A stretch of DNA of 64,000 nucleotides, taken from assembly GCA_041396705.1 (NCBI GenBank), contig JAWKYB010000010.1:164901-228900 (forward strand). The letters run 5' to 3'. Below the pieces are notes generated by a model. The model was not told where the DNA came from. It saw nothing but the letters and a program-made list of their open reading frames with translations, and ran no database searches. A program made the translations under genes and the position numbers. Of the stretch, positions 56,013 to 64,000 are shown piece by piece; within the stretch, counting starts at the first letter, position 1, and each line of letters starts with the position of its first letter. The DNA comes from Alphaproteobacteria bacterium (GTDB lineage: Bacteria > Pseudomonadota > Alphaproteobacteria > CALKHQ01).

Positions 56013-58314
56013 ATGACCGCGCCCGCCACCGCCATGGACCCACCCTATTTCGCGACGCTGAACGCGCGCCAGCGCGAGGCCGTGGCCGCCGTCGACGGGC
56101 CGGTGCTGGTGCTGGCCGGCGCCGGTACCGGCAAGACCCGGGTGCTGACCACGCGGCTGGCGCACATCCTGGTCACCGGCCGCGCCCGGCCGAGCGAGCT
56201 GCTGGCGGTCACCTTCACCAACAAGGCGGCGCACGAGATGCGCGAGCGGGTCGGCGCGCTGCTGCAGCGCCCGGTGGAAGGCTGGTGGATCGGCACCTTC
56301 CACGCGCTGGCGGCGCGAATCGTCCGCGCCCATGCCGAGCTGGTCGGCCTGCAGGCGAACTTCACCATCCTCGACGTCGACGACCAGCACCGGCTGCTGA
56401 AGCAGATCCTGCAGGCGGCCGACATCGACGAGAAGCGCTGGCCGCCGCGTGCGCTGAACGCGGTGATCCAGCGCTGGAAGGACCGCGGCCTGACGCCGGA
56501 GAAGGTGACGCGGGCCGAGGCCGGCGATTTCGCCGACGGCAAGGCGCAGGCGCTCTACGCCCAGTATCAGGAGCGGCTGCGGGTGTTGAACGCCGCCGAT
56601 TTCGGCGACCTGCTGCTGCACTGCCTGACGCTGTTCGCGACCGACGGCGACATCCTCGCCCGCTATCAGGACCGGTTCCGTTACATCCTGGTCGACGAGT
56701 ACCAGGACACCAACGTCGCCCAGTATCTGTGGCTGCGCCTGCTGGCCCAGCGCCATCGCAACATCTGCTGCGTCGGCGACGACGACCAGTCGATCTACGG
56801 CTGGCGCGGCGCGGAGGTCGGCAACATCCTGCGCTTCGAGCAGGACTTCCCGGGCGCCGCCGTGATCCGGCTGGAGCAGAACTACCGCTCCAGCCCGCAC
56901 ATCCTCGGCGCGGCGTCGGGGCTGATCGCCCACAACGAGGGCCGGCTCGGCAAGACGCTGTGGACCGAGCGCGACGACGACGACAGGGTGCGCATCCGCG
57001 GCATCTGGGACGGGCCGGAAGAGGCGCGGGTCATCGGCGAGGAGATCGAGGCGCTGCAGCGCGACGGCCGCGCGCTGCACGAGATGGCGATCCTGGTCCG
57101 CGCCGGCTTCCAGACCCGCGAGTTCGAGGAACGGCTGCTGACGCTGGGCGTGCCTTACCGGGTGATCGGCGGCCCGCGCTTCTACGAGCGGAAGGAAATC
57201 CGCGACGCGATCGCCTATCTGCGCGTGGTCGTCCAGCCCGACGACGACCTGGCGCTGGAGCGGATCGTCAACAAACCGAGCCGCGGCATCGGCCAGGCGT
57301 CGCTGCAGCATGTGCACGTCGCGGCGCGCGGGCAGGGCGTCTCGCTCTACACCGCGGTCCGCCGGCTGGTGGAGACCGACGAGCTGACGCCGCGGGCTGC
57401 GCCGGGCCTTCACCAACCTGATCGCCGACTTCGACCGCTGGCGGGCGATGGCGGAAACCTGCGCCCATGACGAGCTGGCCGGCATCATCCTCGACGAATC
57501 CGGCTATACCGACATGTGGCGGGCCGACAAGTCGGCGGAGGCGCCGGGCCGGCTGGAGAACCTGAAGGAGATGGTCGTCGCGATGCAGGAGTTCGACACC
57601 CTGCGCGCGTTCCTCGACCATGTCAGCCTGGTGGCCGAGCAGACCGAGCAGGCCGGCGGCGACATGGTCTCGATCATGACGCTGCACAGCGCCAAGGGCC
57701 TGGAGTTCGAGCACGTCTTCCTGCCCGGCTGGGAGGAGGGGCTGTTCCCGCACCAGCGCGCGCTCGACGAGACCGGCCTGAAGGGCCTGGAGGAGGAGCG
57801 GCGGCTGGCCTATGTCGGCCTGACCCGCGCCAAGCGGCGCGCCTATGTCTCCTATGCCGCCAACCGCCGCATCAACAACCTGTGGCAGAGCGCGCTGCCG
57901 TCGCGCTTCATCGATGAGCTGCCGGATGAACATGTGCTGCGCGCGGCCGACGACGGCATCTATCGCGGCCGCAGCGGCGGCGGCTTTTCCGAGGCGACCG
58001 CGCTGTATGCGGCCGGGGCCACGGACTGGGGCCCGATCTGGCGCAGCGGCGGACGCACCAACGCGCCGGGGCGGCGCTACGACCAGCCGCGCCAGCGCCG
58101 CGGCGGCCCGCCGGTGATCGACGGCGTGGCCGAGGCGGTGGTGCGCACCGCGGCGGAGGAAGCGCGCTACGCCGAGGGCGAGCGCGTGTTCCACCAGAAG
58201 TTCGGCTATGGCCTGATCACCGTGGTGGAAGGCGAGAAGCTGGCGGTCGAATTCGACAAGGCGGGCGAGAAGCGGGTGCTGGCCAGCTTCGTCATCCCGG
58301 CCGATCGCGCATGA
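56013..58314 (+). CDS. UvrD/PcrA-type DNA helicase, frameshifted
   Basis: A superfamily 1A 3'-5' helicase for DNA repair and replication. Motifs in order: LNARQREAV (Q motif), GAGTGKTRVLTTRLA (Walker A), TFTNKAA, GTFHALAARI, VDEYQDTN (Walker B), GDDDQSIYGWRGA, LEQNYRSSPHI, TLHSAKGLEFEHVFLPGWEEG and VGLTRAKRRAY. Near 57393-57396 (ggg) the frame changes; removing one G reads LRRAFTNLIADFDRW, and the 2302-nt span then gives 766 residues, normal for the family. The C-terminal 60 residues form the Tudor-like tail (FGYGLITVVEGEKLAVEFDKAG). Most likely a sequence error, because the downstream prmA overlaps by 4 bp. Confidence 0.9.
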
Positions 58315-59204
58315 GCCCACCGGCGGCCGGGGATGGCCCTCTGCTGATCTCCTGCATCGCACCTCAGGCCGTCGCCGAAGCGCTGGCGGCGGCGTGGGAG
58401 GAGCATGCCGGCGCGGTCGCCGCTTTCGAGGTCTCGCCGGGCGGCGACTGGCGGGTGGAGGCCTATGGCGTCGACCGCACCGCGGTGCCGGACATCCACG
58501 CCTCGATAGCGCTTCTGACCGCGCTGCACGGCGCCGGCGGCATCCAGCCGGCCATCGGCCCGCTGCCCGGCGTCGACTGGGTGGCGCAGAACCTGGCCAC
58601 CTTCCGCGCGCTCAGGATCGGCCGCTTCGTCGTCCGGCCCTCGCACGACACCGCGCCGTTGCCGCAGTCGGCGCTGGCGATCACGCTGGACGCCAATGTC
58701 GCCTTCGGCACCGGCGAGCATGCCACCACCCGCGGCTGCCTGCTGATGCTCGACCGGCTGGCACGCCGGGTCAGGCCGCTGCGGCTGCTCGACCTCGGCA
58801 CCGGCACCGGCATCCTGGCGATGGCGATGGCCCGGCTGTGGCGGCGCCCGGTGCACGCGGTCGACATTGACCCGGACTCGGTCCGGGTCGCGGCGGAAAA
58901 CGCGCGCGCCAACCGTCTGGCGACCCTGATCCGGCCGGTCGAGGGGCGCAGTTTCGCCCAGCGCGTGGTGCGTGCGCCCGGACCGTTCGACCTGATCGTC
59001 GCCAACATCCTGGCCCGGCCGCTGGCGGCGCTGGCGCCCGGCATGGCGGCCAATCTCACCCGCGACGGCACGGTCATCCTGTCCGGCTTGCTGGCCGCCC
59101 AGCAGCCGCTGGTGCTGGCCGCCTTCCGCCGCCAGGGATTGTGCCTGCGCGACTGCTATGTCAGCGAAGGCTGGGCCACGCTGATGCTGGCCCGACGCGG
59201 CTAG
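58311..59204 (+). CDS. prmA: Ribosomal protein L11 methyltransferase
   Basis: Trimethylates ribosomal protein L11. A 297-residue protein with an N-terminal substrate-recognition domain, then the SAM domain with FGTGEHATTRGCLLML, LLDLGTGTGILAMAMARL, VDIDPDSVRVAAENARAN and the LIVANILARPL catalytic motif. Start overlaps the helicase stop (ATGA), indicating coupled translation. Confidence 0.92.
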   Translation: MSPPAAGDGPLLISCIAPQAVAEALAAAWEEHAGAVAAFEVSPGGDWRVEAYGVDRTAVPDIHASIALLTALHGAGGIQPAIGPLPGVDWVAQNLATFRALRIGRFVVRPSHDTAPLPQSALAITLDANVAFGTGEHATTRGCLLMLDRLARRVRPLRLLDLGTGTGILAMAMARLWRRPVHAVDIDPDSVRVAAENARANRLATLIRPVEGRSFAQRVVRAPGPFDLIVANILARPLAALAPGMAANLTRDGTVILSGLLAAQQPLVLAAFRRQGLCLRDCYVSEGWATLMLARRG

Positions 59205-59278
59205 CGCGGCGCCGGCAAAGCTGTGCTATCCCGGTGCGCCGTCCGCCCGGCACGGCGGCCTGCGAGGAGAATGCGACG

Positions 59279-61330
59279 ATGGAAGGTCCGGCCCCGCTCT
59301 GGACGAAGGACGATCTGGTGGATTGGCCCGCACTGGCGCGTGCGCTGACCGAGGCCGGCGTGCGCCGGCCGGTCGACGAGGTCCGGGCGCTGCTCGCCGG
59401 CATCGCCGCCGGGCCGGAGCCGATCGGCCGGGGCTGGCTGGAGCTGATCGACCCGCTGCTGCTGGCCGAGGCGGACGGTGCGGCGGCGCGTGCGCACGAC
59501 GACGCCCGGCGCGCGCTGGCGGCGCGGCTGCTCGACCGCGGCGCCGGCGACGGCCCGGCGCGTGTCGCGGCGCTGCGGGCAGCGCTGCAGGCGCGCGGGC
59601 TGGCCGGATCTGTCGTGCCGCGCGGCGACGAGCACCAGGGCGAGTATGTGCCGGCGCGGGCCGAGCGGCTGGCGTGGCTGACCGGCTTCACCGGCTCGGC
59701 CGGCGTCGCCGTCGTGCTGGCGAACCAGGCCGCGATCTTCGTCGACGGCCGCTATACGCTGCAGGTCCGCCAGCAGGTCGATACCGGCGTCTATACGCCG
59801 CTGCACCTGATCGAAACACCGCCGACCCGGTGGATCCCGGGCGCGCTCGCCGCCGGCGACCGGCTCGGCCTCGACCCTTGGCTGCATGGCGCCGCCGAGA
59901 TCGACCGCTGGAAGGCGGCCTGCGCCGAGGCCCGAGCGGAGCTGGTGCTGGTCGAGACCAACCCGGTCGACGCGGTCTGGGCCGATCAGCCGCCGCCGCC
60001 GATCACCCCCGCCGTGCCGCACCCACTGCAGTTCAGCGGGCGCTCGTCGCAGGACAAGCGGGTGGCGCTGGCCGACGAGCTGAAGCAGGCCGGCCAGCAG
60101 GCGGTGGTGCTGTCCGCGCCGGATTCGATCGCCTGGCTGCTCAACATCCGCGGTGCCGACGTGCCGAACACGCCGTTCGCGCTGTCCTTCGCCATCCTGC
60201 ACGACGACGCCCATGTCGAGCTGTTCATGGACCCGCGCAAGGCGGTGCCGTCGCTGTCCGCCCATCTCGGCAACGCGGTCGCGGTGGCGCCGCCGGATCG
60301 GATGGGTGCCGCCCTCGACCAGCTGGCGAAGGCCGGCGCCACGGTCCGCATCGACGCGCAGTCGCTGTCCGGCTGGATCGCCAATCGCCTGACCCGGGGC
60401 GGTGCCCGGCTCGCGCCCGGTGGCGATCCCTGCGCCCTGCCCAAGGCCTGCAAGAACGCGGTCGAGCTCGACGGCATCCGGGCGGCGCACCGGCGCGACG
60501 GCGCCGCGCTGTCGCGATTCCTCGCCTGGATCGCCGAGGAGGGGCCGAAGGGCACGGTCGACGAGCTCGGCGCCATCGCCCGGCTGGCGGCGATCCGCGC
60601 CGAGGGCGGCTTCTTCCGCGGCTACAGCTTCGACACCATCTCCGGCGCCGGCCCGAACGGCGCCATCGTCCACTACCGCGCCTCGGAGGCGACCAACCGG
60701 CGGCTCGAGCCCGGCTCGATCTACCTGGTCGACAGCGGCGGCCAGTATCTGGACGGCACCACCGACGTCACCCGCAGCATCGCCATCGGCACGCCGACGG
60801 ACGAGATGCGCGACCGCTTCACCCGGGTGCTGAAGGGCCACATCGCGCTGGCGACCGCGCGCTTTCCGGTCGGCACCACCGGTTCGCAGCTCGACGCGCT
60901 GGCGCGGCTGCCGCTGTGGTCGGTCGGGCTCGACTACGACCACGGCACCGGCCACGGCGTCGGCAGCTATCTCAGCGTGCACGAGGGTCCGCAGCGCATC
61001 TCCAAGGCGCCGAACACGGTGGCGCTGGCGCCCGGCATGATCGTCTCCAACGAGCCCGGCTTCTACAAGGAAGGCGCGTTCGGCATCCGCATCGAGAACC
61101 TGGTCGCGGTGCGCGACAGCGCCCACGCGGTCGAGGGCGGTCGGCCGATGCTGGAATTCGAGACTCTGACCCTGGCGCCGATCGACCGCAACCTAGTCGC
61201 CGTCGGCCTGTTGACCGACGCCGAGCGCGATTGGCTGAACGCCTATCACCGGCGCGTGCTCACCGTGATCGGGCCGCAGGTCGACGCGGCGACCCGCGCC
61301 TGGCTGGAGGCGGCGACCGCGCCGGTGTGA
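59279..61330 (+). CDS. Xaa-Pro aminopeptidase (M24B) with extended N-terminus
   Basis: Removes N-terminal residues preceding Pro. The ATG at 59279 lies after GAGGAG. At 683 residues it is longer than the usual 600: the first 95 or so residues (MEGPAPLWTKDD..., Ala/Arg-rich helices) precede the creatinase-N-like domains. The C-terminal M24 catalytic domain carries the five metal ligands: Asp in YLVDSGGQY, Asp in GTTDVTRS, His in GTGHGVG, Glu in NEPGFYKEG and Glu in RIENLVAVRD. The protein has no signal peptide. Downstream of prmA by 74 bp. Confidence 0.9.
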   Translation: MEGPAPLWTKDDLVDWPALARALTEAGVRRPVDEVRALLAGIAAGPEPIGRGWLELIDPLLLAEADGAAARAHDDARRALAARLLDRGAGDGPARVAALRAALQARGLAGSVVPRGDEHQGEYVPARAERLAWLTGFTGSAGVAVVLANQAAIFVDGRYTLQVRQQVDTGVYTPLHLIETPPTRWIPGALAAGDRLGLDPWLHGAAEIDRWKAACAEARAELVLVETNPVDAVWADQPPPPITPAVPHPLQFSGRSSQDKRVALADELKQAGQQAVVLSAPDSIAWLLNIRGADVPNTPFALSFAILHDDAHVELFMDPRKAVPSLSAHLGNAVAVAPPDRMGAALDQLAKAGATVRIDAQSLSGWIANRLTRGGARLAPGGDPCALPKACKNAVELDGIRAAHRRDGAALSRFLAWIAEEGPKGTVDELGAIARLAAIRAEGGFFRGYSFDTISGAGPNGAIVHYRASEATNRRLEPGSIYLVDSGGQYLDGTTDVTRSIAIGTPTDEMRDRFTRVLKGHIALATARFPVGTTGSQLDALARLPLWSVGLDYDHGTGHGVGSYLSVHEGPQRISKAPNTVALAPGMIVSNEPGFYKEGAFGIRIENLVAVRDSAHAVEGGRPMLEFETLTLAPIDRNLVAVGLLTDAERDWLNAYHRRVLTVIGPQVDAATRAWLEAATAPV

Positions 61331-61470
61331 GCGCGCGGTGCGGCTTTCCTGCCGCGACGGAAACAATAAGAAACAAACATTGATTTCATTTGGCGGCGCC
61401 TGCCGCATAGCTTCAGGGCGTGCCGAAGCCGGACGAACCGGGTCGGGCACGACTGAACAGGGCAGGCCGA

Positions 61471-62478
61471 ATGGACGGAAGCAGCTATATCGCAGGCGGC
61501 AACGCGGAGGACGCACCGGCGTCCGTGCCCGCGCGCCGTCCGCGCCAGGTGGTCCTGCCGATCGAGACGCTGCCGGACGAGAGCCGCCAGCGCACCCTGA
61601 AGAGTTCCATCCACTGCTCCGGCATCGGCCTGCATTCGGGCGAGCGCGCGACGATGACGCTGCACCCGGCCGAGGAAGGCACCGGCATCCTCTTCCGCCG
61701 CTCCGATATCGGCGGGCGCGGGGTCGCGATCCCGGCGCGCTGGGACCATGTGGTCGAGACGACGCTGTGCACCACGCTGGGCAACCAGGACGGCGTGAAA
61801 GTTTGCACCGTCGAGCACCTGATGTCGGCCTTCGCCGGCATGGGCATCGACAACGCGGTGGTCGAGGTCAAGGGCCCCGAGGTGCCGATCATGGACGGCA
61901 GCGCGGCCCCGTTCGTATTCCTGATCGAATGCGCCGGCATCGCGCAGCAGACCGCGGCCCGCCGGGTGATCGAGGTGCTGCGGCCGGTGCAGGTCCGCCA
62001 CGACGCCTCGGTCGCGACGCTGATGCCGTCGGCACGCTGGTCGGTGCATTGCGAGATCGACTTCGACAGCCCGGTGATCGGCCATCAGGTGGCGTCGATG
62101 GCGGTGACGCCGGCGACGTTCCGGACGGAGGTGGCGCGGGCGCGCACCTTCGGCTTCCACCACGACGTGGTGCGGCTGATGGAATCCGGCCTGGCCCGCG
62201 GCGGCTCGCTGGACAACGCGGTCGTGATCAGCGGCGACAAGGTGCTGAACGAGGACGGCCTGCGCTACGACGACGAGTTCGTGCGCCATAAGGTTCTGGA
62301 CGCGGTCGGCGACCTCTATCTGGCCGGCGGTCGGCTTGCCGCGGCCTATTCCGGCACCCGCCCCGGCCACCGGCTGAACAACCAGGTGCTGCGCGCCCTG
62401 TTCGCCGAGGAAGGGGCCTGGCGCTGGTCGACCGCGGCGGAGACGGCGACGTCGATGCGGCGCGCGCTGGCCGGCTGA
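61471..62478 (+). CDS. lpxC: UDP-3-O-acyl-N-acetylglucosamine deacetylase
   Basis: Committed step of lipid A synthesis, a zinc deacetylase in the cytoplasm. The ATG at 61471 is preferred because the family starts shortly before T-L-K-S-x-I-x-C-x-G-I-G-L-H-S-G; a GTG at 61420 would add 17 residues. The product has 335 residues. Zn ligands and motifs: TVEHLMSAFAG (His), RHKVLDAVGDLYLAG (His and Asp), and PGHRLNNQVLRALF near the end. The order lpxC-bamD-recN is typical of alphaproteobacteria. Confidence 0.95.
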   Translation: MDGSSYIAGGNAEDAPASVPARRPRQVVLPIETLPDESRQRTLKSSIHCSGIGLHSGERATMTLHPAEEGTGILFRRSDIGGRGVAIPARWDHVVETTLCTTLGNQDGVKVCTVEHLMSAFAGMGIDNAVVEVKGPEVPIMDGSAAPFVFLIECAGIAQQTAARRVIEVLRPVQVRHDASVATLMPSARWSVHCEIDFDSPVIGHQVASMAVTPATFRTEVARARTFGFHHDVVRLMESGLARGGSLDNAVVISGDKVLNEDGLRYDDEFVRHKVLDAVGDLYLAGGRLAAAYSGTRPGHRLNNQVLRALFAEEGAWRWSTAAETATSMRRALAG

Positions 62479-62532
62479 CCGGCCGGTCCGGCCCCGCAGG
62501 GCCGCGTGTACGGGCCGCTGCGGCGGCCCGCC

Positions 62533-62562
62533 TTGTTCCCGGAGGCGGCAGGCTGGTATAAG
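62533..62562 (+). promoter_or_regulatory. Candidate sigma70-type promoter for bamD
   Basis: TTGTTC at 62533-62538 and TATAAG at 62557-62562 are separated by 18 bp, close to the sigma70-like consensus. They lie about 75 bp before the bamD ATG, in the spacer after lpxC. Confidence 0.45.
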
Positions 62563-62635
62563 CAGGCTGGGGTTGTGGCGCGACCGGATGAGTCGTGGCC
62601 GCACGGGCGATGAACGGCGTGGAAATCGGGACAGG

Positions 62636-63481
62636 ATGACCTTAACGGGAACGGGCCGCCGCGTGCGGCCGGGTCTATTCGTCGGGGCGGCGCTGGCCGG
62701 CGCGCTGATGGCGCTGACCGGCTGCGGCGGCGCCGAGGAAGAGGCCTATGTCGAGCAGCCGGTCGAGGACCTGTACAACACGGCCCTCGACAACCTCGCC
62801 GCCGCCGAATACGAGGCCGCGCAGGCCGCGTTCGAGGAGGTCGACCGCCAGCATCCCTATTCGGTGTGGGCGACCAAGGCGCAGCTGATGGCGGCCTTCG
62901 CCGCCTATCAGAAGGGCAACTACGACGACGCCGTCGTCGCGCTCGACCGGTTCATCGAGCTGCATCCGGGCAATTCCGACACGGCCTACGCCTACTACCT
63001 GAAGGCGCTGTGCTATTACGAGCAGATCGCCGACGTGACCCGCGACCAGCGGTTGACCCAGCTGGCGTTGTCGTCGCTGCAGGACGTGGTGACCCGCTTC
63101 CCGGGCACCGACTACGCCCGCGATGCGGCGCTGAAGATCGACCTCGCCCGCGACCACCTCGCCGGCAAGCAGATGGAGATCGGGCGCTACTACCTGCGCC
63201 AGGGCCAGTACACCGCCGCGATCAACCGGTTCAGGGCGGTGATCACCGACTACCAGACAACCACCCACGTGCCGGAGGCGCTGCACCGCATCGCCGAGGC
63301 CTATGCGGCGCTGGGGCTGACCAGCGAGGCGCAGCAGGTCGCCGCGGTGCTCGGCTACAACTACCCTGGCAGCGTCTGGTACATCGACAGCTACGAGCTG
63401 ATCGAGGGCGGCGACATCCCGGGCAACGAGGATGCCTATGACGGCCTGACCGGCATCTCCTGGCTCGACGACCTGTTCTAG
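62636..63481 (+). CDS. bamD: Outer-membrane assembly lipoprotein BamD (ComL-type)
   Basis: Part of the Bam complex that inserts beta-barrel proteins. The ATG at 62636 gives a signal peptide with a lipobox (ALTGC-G at about residue 30). The 281-residue product has five TPR-like repeats (LYNTALDNLAAAEYEAAQAAFEEVDRQHPYS..., AYAYYLKALCYYEQI) and the family motif FPGTDYARDA. Located between lpxC and recN, as usual. Confidence 0.93.
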   Translation: MTLTGTGRRVRPGLFVGAALAGALMALTGCGGAEEEAYVEQPVEDLYNTALDNLAAAEYEAAQAAFEEVDRQHPYSVWATKAQLMAAFAAYQKGNYDDAVVALDRFIELHPGNSDTAYAYYLKALCYYEQIADVTRDQRLTQLALSSLQDVVTRFPGTDYARDAALKIDLARDHLAGKQMEIGRYYLRQGQYTAAINRFRAVITDYQTTTHVPEALHRIAEAYAALGLTSEAQQVAAVLGYNYPGSVWYIDSYELIEGGDIPGNEDAYDGLTGISWLDDLF

Positions 63482-63488
63482 ACCCCCG

Positions 63489-64000
63489 ATGCTGCAATCC
63501 CTGTCGATCCGCGACGTCGTGCTGATCGACCGGCTGGACCTGGATTGCCATCCGGGTCTGACCGTGCTGACCGGCGAGACCGGCGCCGGCAAGTCCATCC
63601 TGCTCGATGCCCTCGGCCTCGCGCTCGGCGGGCGGGCGGATTCCGCCCTGATCCGCGCCGGCTGCACCCAGGCGACGGTCGCCGCCGCCTTCGCGCTGCC
63701 CGGCGACAGCCCGGTGCGCGCGCTGCTGGCCGAGCAGGGCCTCGACGCCGACCTCGACGACGGCCTGGTGCTGCGCCGGCAGATCGGGCGCGACGGCCGC
63801 AGCCGCGGCTTCATCAACGACGCGCCGGTCAGCGCCCGGCTGATGCGCGACGTGGCCGACCTGATGATCGAGGTCGACGGCCAGTTCGCGGCGCAGGGCC
63901 TGCTCGACCCGCGCGCGCATCGCGACCTGCTCGCCCGCTTCGCCGAGGCCGAGGTGGAGCGGGCCGCGGTGGCCGAGGCGCATGCGGGCTGGAAGGCGGC
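63489..64000 (+). CDS. recN: DNA repair protein RecN (3' end outside window)
   Basis: An SMC-like ATPase for double-strand break repair. The first 170 residues are visible, starting at the ATG at 63489. Walker A GETGAGKSILLDAL is at residues 29-42, and the R-x-I-x-x-x-G-R-S-R-x-F-I-N-D motif is in place. The window ends in the coiled-coil approach, so the rest is missing. Confidence 0.93.
   Translation, partial: MLQSLSIRDVVLIDRLDLDCHPGLTVLTGETGAGKSILLDALGLALGGRADSALIRAGCTQATVAAAFALPGDSPVRALLAEQGLDADLDDGLVLRRQIGRDGRSRGFINDAPVSARLMRDVADLMIEVDGQFAAQGLLDPRAHRDLLARFAEAEVERAAVAEAHAGWKA

Overview
The window comes from a GC-rich (roughly 70% G+C) Gram-negative bacterium, most likely an alphaproteobacterium. 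The evidence is the gene order lpxC-bamD-recN, the block histone-deacetylase-like/xseB/ispA/dxs with tlyA and a RumA-type methyltransferase further on, an EttA-type ABC-F protein, MlaA/MlaC, and 4-8 bp start/stop overlaps between many genes. I cannot name a genus.

Layout: (1) 1-6.1 kb: two tandem redoxin/2OG-Fe(II) oxygenase paralogues and a giant AsmA-family protein with a Pro/Glu-rich tail. (2) 6.3-11 kb: a small secreted protein, fumC with a ribbon-helix-helix gene, gpmA, a DedA protein and a TIM-barrel sugar isomerase/epimerase-like protein. (3) 11.1-20.7 kb, all on the minus strand: seven RTX (Gly/Asp nonapeptide) beta-roll proteins with no recognisable enzymatic domain and a shared C-terminal module of about 50 residues, interrupted by a methyltransferase and an unknown 231-residue protein. 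This is the most unusual part. (4) 20.8-26.4 kb, minus strand: a secreted TPR protein, agmatine deiminase, and ATPase plus two permeases of a spermidine/putrescine importer. (5) 26.7-31.7 kb: an acidic Cys-rich secreted protein and an RND efflux pair. (6) 31.8-45.8 kb: the xseB/ispA/dxs isoprenoid block, a prolyl oligopeptidase, a MATE exporter, tlyA, a RumA-like gene, a GlcD-like FAD oxidase, EttA and a PRC-barrel protein. (7) 45.8-55.9 kb: a DMT exporter, a methyltransferase, a FecR/CHASE2-cyclase pair, mlaA-mlaC, a GGDEF protein, a CLC channel and a small secreted protein. (8) 56-64 kb: a UvrD/PcrA helicase, prmA, Xaa-Pro aminopeptidase, lpxC, bamD and the start of recN.

Envelope biology is a recurring theme: AsmA, Mla lipid transport, LpxC, BamD, RND and MATE export, and the putatively secreted RTX proteins. 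No type I secretion genes lie in the window, so RTX export would depend on a distant locus.

The sequence carries at least eight genes with apparent single-base indels or a nonsense codon (second oxygenase, AsmA tail, two RTX genes, potB-like, dxs, prolyl oligopeptidase, uvrD-like). Several are essential or normally intact, and the lengths are restored by one-base corrections, so I read most of these as sequence errors in a draft assembly. No tRNA, rRNA, CRISPR array, insertion sequence or prophage was recognised.
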